64,000 nt of DNA from Angiostrongylus vasorum (lineage: Eukaryota > Nematoda > Chromadorea > Rhabditida > Metastrongylidae): contig JADANN010000021.1 of the NCBI GenBank assembly GCA_018806985.1, positions 62,001 to 126,000 of the forward strand, in the 5' to 3' direction. The notes under the pieces are model-generated. The model did not search any database, was not told where the DNA came from, and worked only from the letters and a program-made list of their open reading frames with translations. How positions within the stretch are numbered: position 1 is the stretch's first letter; the number at the start of each line of letters is the position of its first letter. Both the position numbers and the translations under genes were made by a program. This document shows, in pieces, positions 55,040 through 64,000 of this stretch.

Positions 55040-55550
55040 GTGTTAGCAGAAAACGGTATTTCAACTGCACTTACAATAAGCGGTGTGCTGCAACATCTGA
55101 TATTTCAATGAGAATCTCGCGAATGTGATTCTCTGCTGCGTCAGAGATTATTTGAAGGGCCTATGAAATTCAAATCGTCAGTAATTGAAGAAGGTGAAGT
55201 GGTAAAAAAAACAGACGAACCTCTTCCTCCACATAAAAAACTTGTACCCATACATTTTTGAATAGATGCCAGCATACTATACGGATGTAGAAATAAGTCA
55301 GAAAGCGATTCATGGAACGTGATTTCGCAAGTAGCCGGCTGAACACGGAGCCATTTAGTTTGCTCAGCAATATAAGAAAAAAATATGTGCAAAAATTCTT
55401 GATAAAGGTCATGCATAAAAACCACTATGCGTGAAAGTCTATATCTGCAGCGATTTTCGCTCTACTCCAAGATATAAAGCAAAATCACCTTTGTTATGAA
55501 ATATCGAAACTGTACCTCTACAACGGCAACACAGTAGTGATCACAATGTT
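55040..55550. other. Intergenic, no gene seen
   Basis: No supported frame or repeat. Confidence 0.4.
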
Positions 55551-55554
55551 TCAG

Positions 55555-56060
55555 TTTTATTTGCTACCTAATCTTTTTTTATAGCAAGGCTTTATATGAA
55601 ATATAAAGGACAAAGGATAAAGCTCTCGGCTTTGATCAATCCCTTAGGGATGCGCCACGCATTCGACTTCACTAAGCATCGTTGGAGGTGATTGAATGAA
55701 TATCTAGCCGTTACAATGACTAGCGGTGCCCTACCATTGTATCGAGTCAGTGCTGCTATCCTCCCAGACAAGTCTGGTACCGATTTGTCGACCCTCGGAA
55801 GGATGGAAGGCTTGGTGGGCCACGGGCGCGGGGTCGATCCCATGTGTGTGTCATAGGGCACTTCCGACCACTGCGCCACGCGCGTCCTTTATGCCTATGT
55901 AAAGTATAATCACAAGAATGCTGAGATGTCTGCAAATATCAGAACCCTAGTTAAGGTTCGGACCCTCAATAACGCTTTCCGGGGCTTACATGTAATCGAC
56001 TGCACCAACCAACACAGTTGGTTTTCCTTTCTCTTGGCGAATTCTTCACCTTAACGGTGC
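55555..56060 (+). repeat. Pal-M copy 8, interrupted by SINE1
   Basis: The left end 55555-55600 (CTACCTAATCTTTTTTTATA, GCAAGGCTTTATATGAAAT) and the continuation from 55890 (CTATGTAAAGTATAATCACA, AGAATGCTGAGATGTCTGCA) form one Pal-M repeat split by a SINE. Confidence 0.72.
55600..55895 (-). mobile_element. SINE1 copy, nested in Pal-M
   Basis: Full reverse copy: tail ACAAAGGATAAAGC, end GCTTTGATCAATCCCTTAGG, body CTAGCGGTGCCCTACCATTG, core GAAGGATGGAAGGCTTGGTG, and the head whose reverse complement reads GCGTGGCGCAGTGGTCGG and GGGATCGACCCCGC. Confidence 0.85.
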
Positions 56061-56124
56061 TACCAGCAATCGTCTGTCAATTGGAATGATCTAATCGAAA
56101 TCACATTGTTTTAAGATTTATTTA

Positions 56125-56310
56125 CTGCACATTCTTCTTTATGGCAAAAGGAGTTTTGTAAGATACAATCACGAGAATGCTAACGTATGTGCAAAATTCG
56201 GGACCTAAGGTGAGTTTCAAGCTCACAGGTAGCCCTTATGGCGCTTATGTTCTATCCACTGCACTAGCCAACGCCCTTGCTTTGCCTTCTGTCAATGGGG
56301 AACGTTTCTA
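56125..56310 (+). repeat. Pal-M partial, copy 9
   Basis: GCAAAAGGAGTTTTGTAAGA, ACAATCACGAGAATGCTAAC, TGTGCAAAATTCGGGACCTA, and the central GCGCTTATGTTCTATCCACTG. Confidence 0.6.
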
Positions 56311-56435
56311 ATGTTTCCCATAACGATACACTCTCTGGGAATTTCTGGATGGCTTAATCTCTTTTTGATGTGTTATGTTTCCAGAATAGTTCTAATGTTC
56401 ACACGTTTTCGAGGCACAGTAGAGTTCCACATAAA

Positions 56436-56804
56436 CTAGAATACCTGAGAAGAGTCGTAGTTGGTGTGCAAGCTGTGAACGCTGAATTGGCATGCTGCCA
56501 CAGGGTAAACGGGCACGACTGCGGCTGGGATCTGAAAAAAGTTACATGAACATTGAAGTAAAACACAAACGTTGAACTCTTGTTTACTGAAGAGTTTTGA
56601 GAACGTGGTGATGGACGGCTGTGTCGTTACCTCTCTAGAAGGAGTAGAATAGTCCTGATATGATCGAGTTTTAGTCGGTTGTAAAAGTGGTTTCAAATAA
56701 TGTGGAAGAAGGCATTCAACGTTAATTCTACCTGAAATGTGTCCCAATAAATTTGTAATGAGCATGACTAACATTGTTTGTAGAATAAAGAAGCTGATCT
56801 TCAT
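56436..56804 (-). CDS. Small secreted protein, two exons
   Basis: The ATG at 56804 opens with a signal-peptide-like stretch MKISFFILQTMLVMLITNLL. Exon 1, 56804-56631 (58 codons), ends CTAGAGAG with donor GTAACG. A 99-base intron ends with a strong acceptor AACTTTTTTCAG. Exon 2, 56531-56436, reads IPAAVVPVYPVAACQFSVHS. It either stops two codons after a CAG (VF, TAG at 56436) or leaves at donor CAGGTATTC (56445). Phases match (0/0), and the intron is also open, so retention cannot be excluded. An in-frame TTTCAG within exon 1 (about 56.73 kb) could mark another splice site. The mature product would be about 60 residues with two cysteines. No family recognised. Confidence 0.45.
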   Translation of the reverse strand: MKISFFILQTMLVMLITNLLGHISGRINVECLLPHYLKPLLQPTKTRSYQDYSTPSREVTTQPSITTFSKLFSKQEFNVCVLLQCSCNFFQIPAAVVPVYPVAACQFSVHSLHTNYDSSQVF

Positions 56805-57039
56805 TATCCAGTGTATACGACAACCTTTCAATGTTGGGATTCTCAGCATTTATTTCACACGATAGTCAGTAAAATTGTGCGAATAATTCTACGAATCTAC
56901 GACATCAAGTTCTTACATTATTGTGCGACCGCTTCAAGGAAAGCCGGCACTGTTTTTATGAAGAAATGGAAGCAAGTTCGGAGCTGCATTCGTTTTAACA
57001 GTGCGCTCCACGAATGCGGCAAATTGATCAGTGCGTATC

Positions 57040-57764
57040 TCAGAACTGACCAGAAGCTGAAAAATCATTTCAATGAGTTTCTGTTTTTCGATACTTTAGA
57101 TAAAATTGACGGTAAACAATACCATTCTTTAATTGTTGCACTTGTGCCTTAGTGCTAAGGTTTCACCTCTTAGGAAATTCTCCTTGATCCCGGAAAGTCG
57201 TTGCAAGATGAGGCATGTCAGATCATACATTAAAGAGTCCACATATCTTAGATAAACGTCGAATATCAACCATTTTCTCATATTCGATAAGAAAAACAAT
57301 ACTGCATGGGTTTGCAGCATGATGCTAATCGTAATAGTAGTATTGAAGGAAAAAAAGCCCGGTATTCCTAGAAGGTATATCTGCGTCATCAACGTGGCAA
57401 TTAAATGGAGAACGACAGTGACCTACCAATGACACCAAGAACACCTTCTTGAGTAAACTTATTCAAACTGTGAAAAACATAGACGTCCACATTACATCGT
57501 GTGATTTTCACCTGACTACTACTCATTATGATTGCTCCTAACTTTTTTGTTCTCACATACTCTCTATACCATCTCAAGATTCTAGCCGTGTTTTCTTCAG
57601 AACTTAGATTTCTGCTTATATCTAGTGTCACACAATTCGCTGTTCTTCTGCGTCGGCAGCTGAAGATGTGCGAAAGAATGTATTCCACTAGGAAAAACGT
57701 CTCGCATCCTTTACCAGAAAAAAATTCAAGAGAAAAGCTAGTTAAAAATTGTAATGGGGACCCT
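57040..57764 (-). CDS. Membrane protein, three 3' exons, partial
   Basis: Exon 57764-57427 (338 bases) follows acceptor TCTGTTTTAG. It reads LQFLTSFSLEFFSGKGCETF, FLVEYILSHIFSC, TLDISRNLSSEENTARILRW and NKFTQEGVLGVIG, and ends at donor GTAGGT. A 59-base intron ends ACCTTCTAG. Exon 57367-57167 reads IPGFFSFNTTITISIMLQTH, AVLFFLSNM, DVYLRYVDSLMYDLTCLILQ and GIKENFLR, and ends at donor GTGAAA. A last piece after acceptor GATTTTTCAG (57056-57040) adds ASGQF and a stop. All phases agree (1/1). Hydrophobic segments suggest a multi-pass protein, possibly a chemoreceptor, but no family signature is seen. 5' exons were not found. Confidence 0.37.
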
Positions 57765-58039
57765 CTAAAACAGATGGCTCCTGTGTAAATCAAGCACGTT
57801 GTTCTACATAGATGACGAATATTGTCCAACATTAGAGAAGTCGCTTACTTCAGCACCAATCCTTATTTTTCCAAGTACAGAATATTTTAATCAAGAGCCA
57901 AACGTATAAATTATGCGTAAAGCACTGAGAACGCATGAATCAACACCAACGAAGATCTGAAGCGTCACTACAAACACATGCATACGAACGCATATGCACG
58001 ATATCGTTTCTATTTCAGGAAAGCGCAACTTGTCAGAGA

Positions 58040-58300
58040 ACTCTTCTACAAGTCAATCTAAGAGACGCAGGAAGAGGAAGAGGGAAGTCTTCTCACAGAA
58101 GTGTGGGAACTTGAAATGGAATGTTGCTGAAACTTCTAAAACGACTAGAGCGAAAGTGTTGACTTCATGTTTCAGCCGGATTGATTCAGGTCGATGGTCC
58201 ACAAGTGGATCGTCTTTGCAATACGGTTGTTCGTCTAAGGATAATCTGATATGATCTTCAGCAGTGCCATTTCGTAGATGTCGCTCCATTCAAAAATTAT
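58040..58300. repeat. Divergent relative of the 27.8-28.4 kb fold-back arms
   Basis: AGGTCGATGGTCCACAAG and ATCTTCAGCAGTGCCAT parallel GAGTCGATGGTCCACGC and TCTTCCTCAGCAGACCAT. The minus frame reads TAEDHIRLSLDE and VDHRPESIRLKHEVNTF, matching SAEEDLIRHESE and VDHRLGSSALMKTNTSK. Opposing frames here (57994-58254 +, 58053-58289 -) are therefore repeat-related. Confidence 0.5.
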
Positions 58301-58309
58301 GGTAAATGC

Positions 58310-58780
58310 CATCATATGCGAGACAAGACATTGATCGTAGAAGCACCGTTCAGTGATCTGATCTTTTCTACCCTTCAGCATCAGCGGCAAAAGAAATCAA
58401 AATTTCCACTCAGAAACTAGAACAAGCAGGATTTTCTCCGACGCATGAGAATCGGATTTTCAGCTCGCTGCAAGAAACGCCATGAAAATGATGTTTAAGT
58501 AGGCCAACGAGTTTGACAGGACGACAAAAATTGGCCTAGCGAAATTTAATCTTTAAAGAACATCTTCTACAAAGCAGTATGAAGGGAAACTGGTGAATCA
58601 CAGAGATCGCGTTCTACATGTAAAGGACCTTCTGTGAACTTTCTCAGAATTGGAAACTAGTTTTTAAAAAATCAGAACAACCGCATTGATATTGGTGTTC
58701 ATAATATTGAATCCAGTGGCCCTTCAATGGTTCAGTGATTTGACATGGGTGAAAGCTGTTTTCCCAGGTGCCGATCTGTG
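58310..58780. other. Unassigned, weak coding-like segment
   Basis: After acceptor CTACCCTTCAG (about 58379, +) the sequence reads SAAKEIKISTQKLEQAGFSP before a stop. It could be a decayed mobile-element frame. Not called as a gene. Confidence 0.25.
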
Positions 58781-58784
58781 AAAT

Positions 58785-58880
58785 AAAGAGGTGGTGCACC
58801 ACCTGGTAGTGTCTTCCAACCTGAGAATGTATAAAAAATTTTGCCTCAGAAGGCTTCAGTAAACCAGTACACCTCCATTT
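58785..58880 (+). repeat. Rep-A fragment, degenerate
   Basis: GGTAGTGTCTTCCAACCTGA, CCTCAGAAGGCTTCAGTAAA and CCAGTACACCTCC follow the order of GGTCTCCCAAGCTGA, CCATCAGGAAGC and TAAACCAATACC. Confidence 0.4.
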
Positions 58881-59131
58881 TTTGCAGCGGTATAATATTC
58901 ACATAACATCAAGCGATAACGACGGGAAAGCCCCAGCATGGTTTTCGAGATACTAGAGGTAGCCATGTGGATATCTTGCTGAGGCCTGTTAAGCAGGTCG
59001 TGTTCCTTGAAGGCAGGCCATTCCAGTATTCATGTCTCTGGAATTGAAGCATTTATGAAGCACTTATATCATAGGCAAAAAAGCAACCAGTTATTGGTAA
59101 GGACTTTTTAAATTAGTTGTGAAGACGCAAA

Positions 59132-59377
59132 TTGATTCAAGAACGACTGCGAGACAAGGTATTCGTTGATGGAGTCAGCTCTATCCAAGCTGCATACAGC
59201 ACAGTCAAGCAAACGTACATCACTAACTGTCACGACGTAAAAACAGGAGAACGGAAAATGGGCTCAAAAGTAGTTTCGACACAAGGCGAAGTGAGTAGGA
59301 AATTCGTAAAAAACCCTCGACCTAGAATGTCGTTGGCACTAACTGATAGGGAACTCACTCTGTATCAGTCGTCCTGA
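59132..59377 (+). CDS. Exon-like frame, weak
   Basis: Reads LIQERLRDKVFVDGVSSIQA, YSTVKQTYITNCHDVKTGER and MGSKVVSTQGEVSRKF, with balanced composition and a donor-like CGAAGTGAGTAGG at about 59290. No upstream acceptor is clear and no domain is recognised. It ends about 160 bases from the 3' end of the opposing gene at 59540. Confidence 0.22.
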   Translation: MIQERLRDKVFVDGVSSIQAAYSTVKQTYITNCHDVKTGERKMGSKVVSTQGEVSRKFVKNPRPRMSLALTDRELTLYQSS

Positions 59378-59539
59378 ATTTTTAAAGAATTACAGTGTCA
59401 CTGCCTGTACCAAAGGCTTTAAGTATAACTTCAGATACTAAAGGTATGTGTTTGTCACACTACTGTCATTGTTCATACGACCTGTATTTAAAAAGAATAA
59501 AGTCGCACATGTATGAGCCTTTTTATCCTTTCGCTCATG

Positions 59540-60133
59540 CTATGGTCGATGGCTGCATGAAACTCCTGTCGATGACGTCAGAAATCCAAAGTAGTTTTGA
59601 AAAAAGTGCATGAGGGCTTGGGCAGGATCCACTGACGAAATGCTTTGCGGACTTGTTGTTGATTTAGCCAATGAGTAGTACTGATGGCCAGAAGCATACG
59701 ATGACGACATATTGTACGTATCAAACGCTGAAACAGTAGAAACTCCACTCATAAACTGGTAATCAACGAGCAGGTGAGTGAAATTCACCTGATGGTCCGG
59801 TTGACGAAACTGACAAGCCATTTTTCGCTTCAAGATGGGTTTGACGGTCAGCCTGATATATCTGCTGATTATGTAGAAACATGTATTGCGGTCTTGTTGT
59901 TGGTTCAGCCGACGAGTGGTATTGATAATCGGAAGCATACGGTGACGACTTGTTGTATGTATCAAACGCTGAAACAGTAAACGTCCACTCATAAACTCGT
60001 AATAAACAAGTATGTGAGTAAAATTCACCTGGTGGTTGAGTTGAAGAAACAGACATCCCAATTTCCGCTTTTAAATAGGTTTGGGACTCAGCCTGACACA
60101 ACCTCTTGTCATGTGGAAAATCAAATTCGGCCA
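59540..60133 (-). CDS. Three-exon gene with tandemly duplicated exon, 5' partial
   Basis: Minus-strand gene read from splice signals. Exon A, 60133-60029, follows a classic acceptor (TATGTTCCACAG after a pyrimidine tract). Exon B is 59968-59789 (180 bases). Exon C, 59727-59540, ends with TAG. Introns are 60 and 61 bases, both starting GTGAATTT and ending ACTGTTTCAG, nearly identical to each other. All junctions are phase 1 (G|CG, alanine). The protein repeats a ~60-residue unit: QAESQTYLKAEIGMSVSST ... FDTYNKSSPYASDYQYHSSA, then QADRQTHLEAKNGLSVSST ... FDTYNMSSSYASGHQYYSLA, ending HFFQNYFGFLTSSTGVSCS. It is rich in Ser, Tyr and Gln and has no recognised family. Upstream exons lie beyond 60.16 kb and were not found. 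The long unspliced frames at this locus are chance readings through the introns. Confidence 0.68.
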
Positions 60134-60159
60134 CTGTGGAACATACAAAATAGTTAAAG

Positions 60160-60595
60160 AGAGAAGTAAATGTGTAGATAACACATCATGAACGTAACGA
60201 TACTCCAGCAGAAAACGACAATGATGAAGGGAAAGTGAGAGGGTGAAGAAATTCGGACGAATGAAAAGAATAAATAAAACGATAGACGTTGATGAACGAC
60301 TTGTGCGAATGCGTAAAACTGATTATGAGGTGAAAAATTGGAAAAAACAAACTTTGATGGAAATAAAGTGTTAGGACCGTTTTCTGGTAATTTCGCTTCG
60401 GACACCAAATAGCCCCACCGCCTCCGATTTCTGTAGCTAACTGACATTCTGGACGTAGGAAGAGTCTATTTCATTTGTTTTTGTATAAAACTTCTTCCCA
60501 AGTTTATTTTTATCGAAACGAAAGTAGTTTTTAAAAAGTCTGACATGCTTTCCTAGTTTTATTATCATTTGTAGCATTACGTTTTGTTTTACCGA
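60160..60595. other. Intron or upstream region of the 59.5-60.1 kb gene
   Basis: A possible first exon starts at an ATG at 60447 (-) (MSVSYRNRRRWGYLVSEAKL), but I could not find a donor in the right phase. Confidence 0.25.
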
Positions 60596-60599
60596 TATC

Positions 60600-60930
60600 T
60601 CCTCTCAACGCTTTACCGCCTCATCGTGGTTAGGAGGTGTTCCTTCCGGCAGGGTCTCCCAAGCTGAAAAAAGAGTCCGGCGTTTCCATCAGGAAGCCTA
60701 GCTAAGAGTAAAACAATACCAGGATCCAGCACCGTCTGGTATCAAAGTCGCATCGTGGCAAATTTCCCTCTAATCCACATGGGCTGCAACTGCCTGTCGT
60801 GGTGATGACCTGATGTAGGCTTTGGCCAGGCTGTCCTCGGGATTCCAGGGAACCACAATGGCTTAACCAGCAGTCTCCGAAAAAATGGTTATGCTGGGGC
60901 CCGCACAACTTGCGAGGACGGGCCAAGTTT
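60600..60930 (+). repeat. Rep-A dispersed repeat, copy with internal deletion
   Basis: CAACGCTTTACCGCCTCATC, GGCAGGGTCTCCCAAGCTGA, CGGCGTTTCCATCAGGAAGC, CAGGGAACCACAATGGCTTA, GGGGCCCGCACAAC. About 45 bases between GTGTTCC and GGCAGGG present in other copies are missing, as is the AAGT tail. Confidence 0.83.
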
Positions 60931-61104
60931 ATCGATATCTAGTTTAAGAATTTGGTGGCAGCAGAGAAATCGCGATTGCCTCAGAATCCCGAACGTCCAG
61001 TATTGTTATGAAAAGTCAAGGTGAGGACTTTTGGCGTTCACAGTTATTAATGCATTTAGAAGACGCAGTTCTAAAAAATTATGATACCATTGAAAGAATT
61101 AAAA

Positions 61105-61405
61105 AGGATAAAAAGATAAAGGATAAAGCTCATGGTATCGATCAATGCCTGGGTGATGCGCCACGCATTCAACTTCATTAAGCATTGTGTGGAGGTGATT
61201 GAATGCATATTTAGCCTTTACAATGACTCGCGGTGGCCTACCGAAGTCGAGCCAGTGCTGATATCGTCCCAGACAAGGCTGGTACCAGTTTGCCGACCCC
61301 GGAGGGATGGAAGGCTTGGTGGGCCATTGGGCACGTTGATCGATTCCACGTGTGTGCTGATGGGCGCCTACGGCCACTGCACCACATGCGCACCTCTTGA
61401 ACGGA
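61105..61405 (-). mobile_element. SINE1 copy, full length
   Basis: Reverse copy with tail AAAAAGGATAAAAAGATAAA, end GGTATCGATCAATGCCTGGG, body GACTCGCGGTGGCCTACCGA, core CCCGGAGGGATGGAAGGCTT, and head CCACTGCACCACATGCGCAC. Small frames on both strands are SINE sequence. Confidence 0.87.
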
Positions 61406-61409
61406 TTAG

Positions 61410-62340
61410 AAAAAATTAATTTTTGTACTTCTTGTGCTTAACTGTTCAATATGTGACTTCCTGCACAAAACAGTTTTAAATACCGTAAAGTTTTGCATGG
61501 ACAAAATGGCACGTGCCATCGACTGAGTTTAGGAAGCGGTTCCGAGAATGAAAAGTTGTACGATCGCATTTCTGAAAAAAACCGCAAACTTTGAAGCAGC
61601 ACCATTTAAATGACAAAGGCAGCAATGAAATCTAACGTGAATCATCAGCCATTCAACAGGCTCGTTTTGGAATTTGTGAACTGCTAAATTCACCATCATG
61701 CCACTACATCAAAGTTGACAAGTACTTTTTCATTCTGGACAAGACGACCATCGTCGTAGTGGATGTTTGAAAACACGGCAGGCCAATGACTATAATTCCT
61801 CATCACATTTTCGAAAAGCGTCTGGAACGTCCAGCACTAGGTTCTTTTTTTGTGATCGGCTATCGCGTTCCTCCTAATTGCTTTTTTCTGTATTGGAGAG
61901 CAGTATCCTTCTCACAAAATGACGATATCTCATTCTGCTGGGATTTGCTTGGTTTAATTTGAGCGTAGTCTTTTTAAGGGGCTTGAGCATTGAGTGCGAT
62001 TTCTGCGATCCAGATTTTGCTCACAATTCGACAGAACGCGACAATCAAACTTTTTCGCCTCACCATTCTCCCCTACGCTCTCCTGTTCAACTGGGACGTG
62101 AACTCACACATTCTTACCAAACTCTCTATTTGGACAACGGTCACTGCAGCACCAAGACTTACGCAACGAAAAACCCGTGTCATCATCAAATGGTGTTAAA
62201 CGAGTCTCACCTTTTATATATTGACGGAGATCGCTTCATCATCTGTTAGCTTCTTCCGCTCTCCTTCTCTTGTCTGAAAATTCTTTTTCCCCCGGTTCCC
62301 TTTACACTCCCCTTAAAAAATACAGATTCTATGTGTTAAT
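61410..62340. other. Intergenic, no gene seen
   Basis: No supported coding frame or repeat. Confidence 0.4.
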
Positions 62341-62344
62341 CTGC

Positions 62345-62515
62345 GTAAAAATGGTGCCTTCGGCGTTTATCAATCGCCCAGAAATGCGCCATGGATTCAA
62401 CTTCATGAAAAAGGTTTTTGAAACACTTTTTATTCGGTCTTCGAACACCTTTGCTTGATGAAGTTGGATGCATGGTGCATCCTTTGAGATTGATTAACGC
62501 TGAAGGGATCTTCTT
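62345..62515. repeat. Two SINE1 3' ends in inverted orientation
   Basis: 62345-62410 (TTCGGCGTTTATCAATCGCC, GCGCCATGGATTCAACTTCA) is the SINE1 end in reverse. 62450-62515 (TTGATGAAGTTGGATGCATG, GAGATTGATTAACGCTGAAG) is the same part forward, leaving a ~40-base spacer. Overlapping frames on both strands are repeat-derived. Confidence 0.68.
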
Positions 62516-62529
62516 TTTAGGTAGAGCGA

Positions 62530-63430
62530 GACAGAATCTATACTTGATACAGGAAACACTAAGGAAGCAGACGAGAAGGAAATTCGTTGGCACTAGAAAG
62601 TAGGAGATGATAGCATATCCATGATGCGATCTTCGTCATTATAAAACAGTGGAACTCCTCGAGCATCACTTGCTGATGAGTATGAACAGAGAAGGGAACC
62701 GACACGCGGATGATTTTTTTAAGCATAAATATTGGTGTTGCAGTAACATTTGCGGAGAGTAAGGTAGGAATGTGTGAGACTGTTTCTCAGCTGCACAAGA
62801 GTGCGCAAGAAGAACTATGGGGTGAAAAAATGTTGAACTCTACTTACCCTTTCCCACATTGCTCCCACTATTTCCAGCTCTTTGCTTCATTATGTTATGA
62901 GTAGTCTTAAGAGCTGAGCTGTTCATTCACATATGCAGGAGTTTTATGGTGCTTCTTATGTCTTCACGATACCTCATAGTTCTTTTGCACCAACCTCTAC
63001 AATGTTTCAAATGACTCTCCTCACTTGTGCTTTGCCTGTCTATTAGCTACGTCACCTATATTGCATACACGTTGATCTCTTAGCGTTTGTCATTATTGTA
63101 TTAGTGCTACTCTTATAAACATTTAACTACCATCTTGTTCCTCTTCTTCTTCTTCTTCTGGAATTCGAACATCCGCTGGGATACCCATCTCTGAGTAAAC
63201 TAATCTCAGGACTCGTACTGCTTTGCAGGAAATCTAGTCATGAATGGAAAATCTGTTTCCAATTTACAGATGTCGGGGACTGACTTCGGCAACGAACTGA
63301 AATTGAAATTTCAGAGAAAAGCTGTGTCCATGTAGTAAACTAGAGACCACATAAAGTTGTGCTGAGGTCCATATGATTCTTCGCAAAGGTGGACCAACAA
63401 GGTTCTCAAATATGTAAGTCATAGTAATCA
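62530..63430. other. Intergenic, no gene seen
   Basis: A short (TTC)n run is at about 63140-63158. Otherwise nothing supported. Confidence 0.4.
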
Positions 63431-63434
63431 CGTG

Positions 63435-63545
63435 CAATGCAGTGGCCAGAGATGCACTGAAGTGGAAAAGTGACCACTTGCTCGGCAAGGTGTTCCACTC
63501 AAACAAAGCCTTCCATCACTTCGATGTCGGCAAATTGGTATGGGA
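63435..63545 (+). mobile_element. SINE1 head and core fragment
   Basis: Head CGTGCAATGCAGTGGCCAGAG, core CAAAGCCTTCCATCACTTCG and GATGTCGGCAAATTGGTATGG. Confidence 0.6.
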
Positions 63546-64000
63546 AGGCAAAAACAAAAGGGAAATGCAACGGTCGACTCCTGCAAGAATGTAGATAAAT
63601 TATGCGCACAATCAACGATTAGTAATGATGAGGAATGCATAGAGCAATAGGGGATATACTAACCCCAAACGTACTACCTTCTCATCCTATATATAATAAT
63701 AACCATACCAAAGTGGAATCATAATAACGATAACCTTGCAAAACTTAGATTGACTTTGGAAAAAAAATGAAAGTATTGCTATTACTGGAGCGGAGTTGGG
63801 ATGCTTAAGGGACCACTCATGGTGTGATCCTAGACCTCAAATCGTTAAATGTTGACAGCAATTTTGCCTACAGAAGATTTGGCTTATAAATATACTTAGC
63901 TTAACGACGACAACGTAGAACTAAGAGCGGCATATCCCAACCTCGATTTTCTATAAGCCTTAGATCTGTAAATCCATGCTTTCTTCTGAGATTGTTAGTA

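Noticed and set aside
57994..58254. Plus-strand exon with a strong TTTCTATTTCAG acceptor and a basic N-terminus
   Set aside because: The second half matches the fold-back arms on the opposite strand, so the frame is more likely repeat sequence. A real first half cannot be excluded.
1..64000. CRISPR arrays, rRNA genes, spliced-leader RNA genes, telomeric repeats
   Set aside because: Looked for and not seen. Repeats present are dispersed or simple, with no spacer-repeat periodicity or recognised rRNA/SL sequence.

Overview
The window looks like nuclear DNA of a parasitic roundworm, most likely a strongylid such as a hookworm. The basis is its AT-rich background, very short introns (60-170 bases in the best models) ending in TTTCAG-type acceptors, and a set of RTE-type LINEs, Penelope-like elements and tRNA-headed SINEs of the kind I associate with hookworm assemblies. 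The species call is inference. No bacterial operon, rRNA, CRISPR array or intact functional tRNA gene was seen.

Most recognisable DNA is mobile and decayed. RTE LINE copies lie at 12.7-13.0, 28.99-30.74 (minus), 35.1-38.5, 47.5-49.6 and 53.4-54.2 kb. Penelope-like elements (reverse transcriptase plus GIY-YIG endonuclease) lie at 0.98-1.49, 18.1-20.2 and 51.2-53.3 kb, with terminal fragments at 9.1, 24.5-24.9, 39.4-39.6, 40.3-40.6 and 54.8 kb. A mariner remnant is at 49.8-50.2 kb. Interspersed are about 14 copies of one tRNA-headed SINE (SINE1), four of a second SINE (SINE2) sharing its core, seven of a ~390-base repeat with an AAGT tail (Rep-A), nine of a palindromic repeat (Pal-M), and a 630-base fold-back element.

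The strongest unusual signal is a hammerhead-ribozyme-like motif recurring at the ends of the Penelope-like elements: CTGANGA, a short stem, GAAA, then GTC, closed by complementary flanks. At 40.33-40.55 kb two copies face each other in a 97-base-arm palindrome. At 39.4 and 24.5 kb related inverted layouts occur.

Host genes are sparse and mostly small. The best supported are two exons of a rhodopsin-type GPCR (2.49-2.92 kb, minus) and a three-exon minus-strand gene at 59.54-60.13 kb whose 180-base exon looks tandemly duplicated together with its intron. Weaker minus-strand models are a small secreted protein (56.44-56.80 kb), a membrane protein (57.04-57.76 kb), a two-exon 81-residue protein (34.41-34.72 kb) and several exon-like reading frames at 31.7-34.2 kb. 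Gene models come from reading splice signals and phase by eye; none has transcript support.
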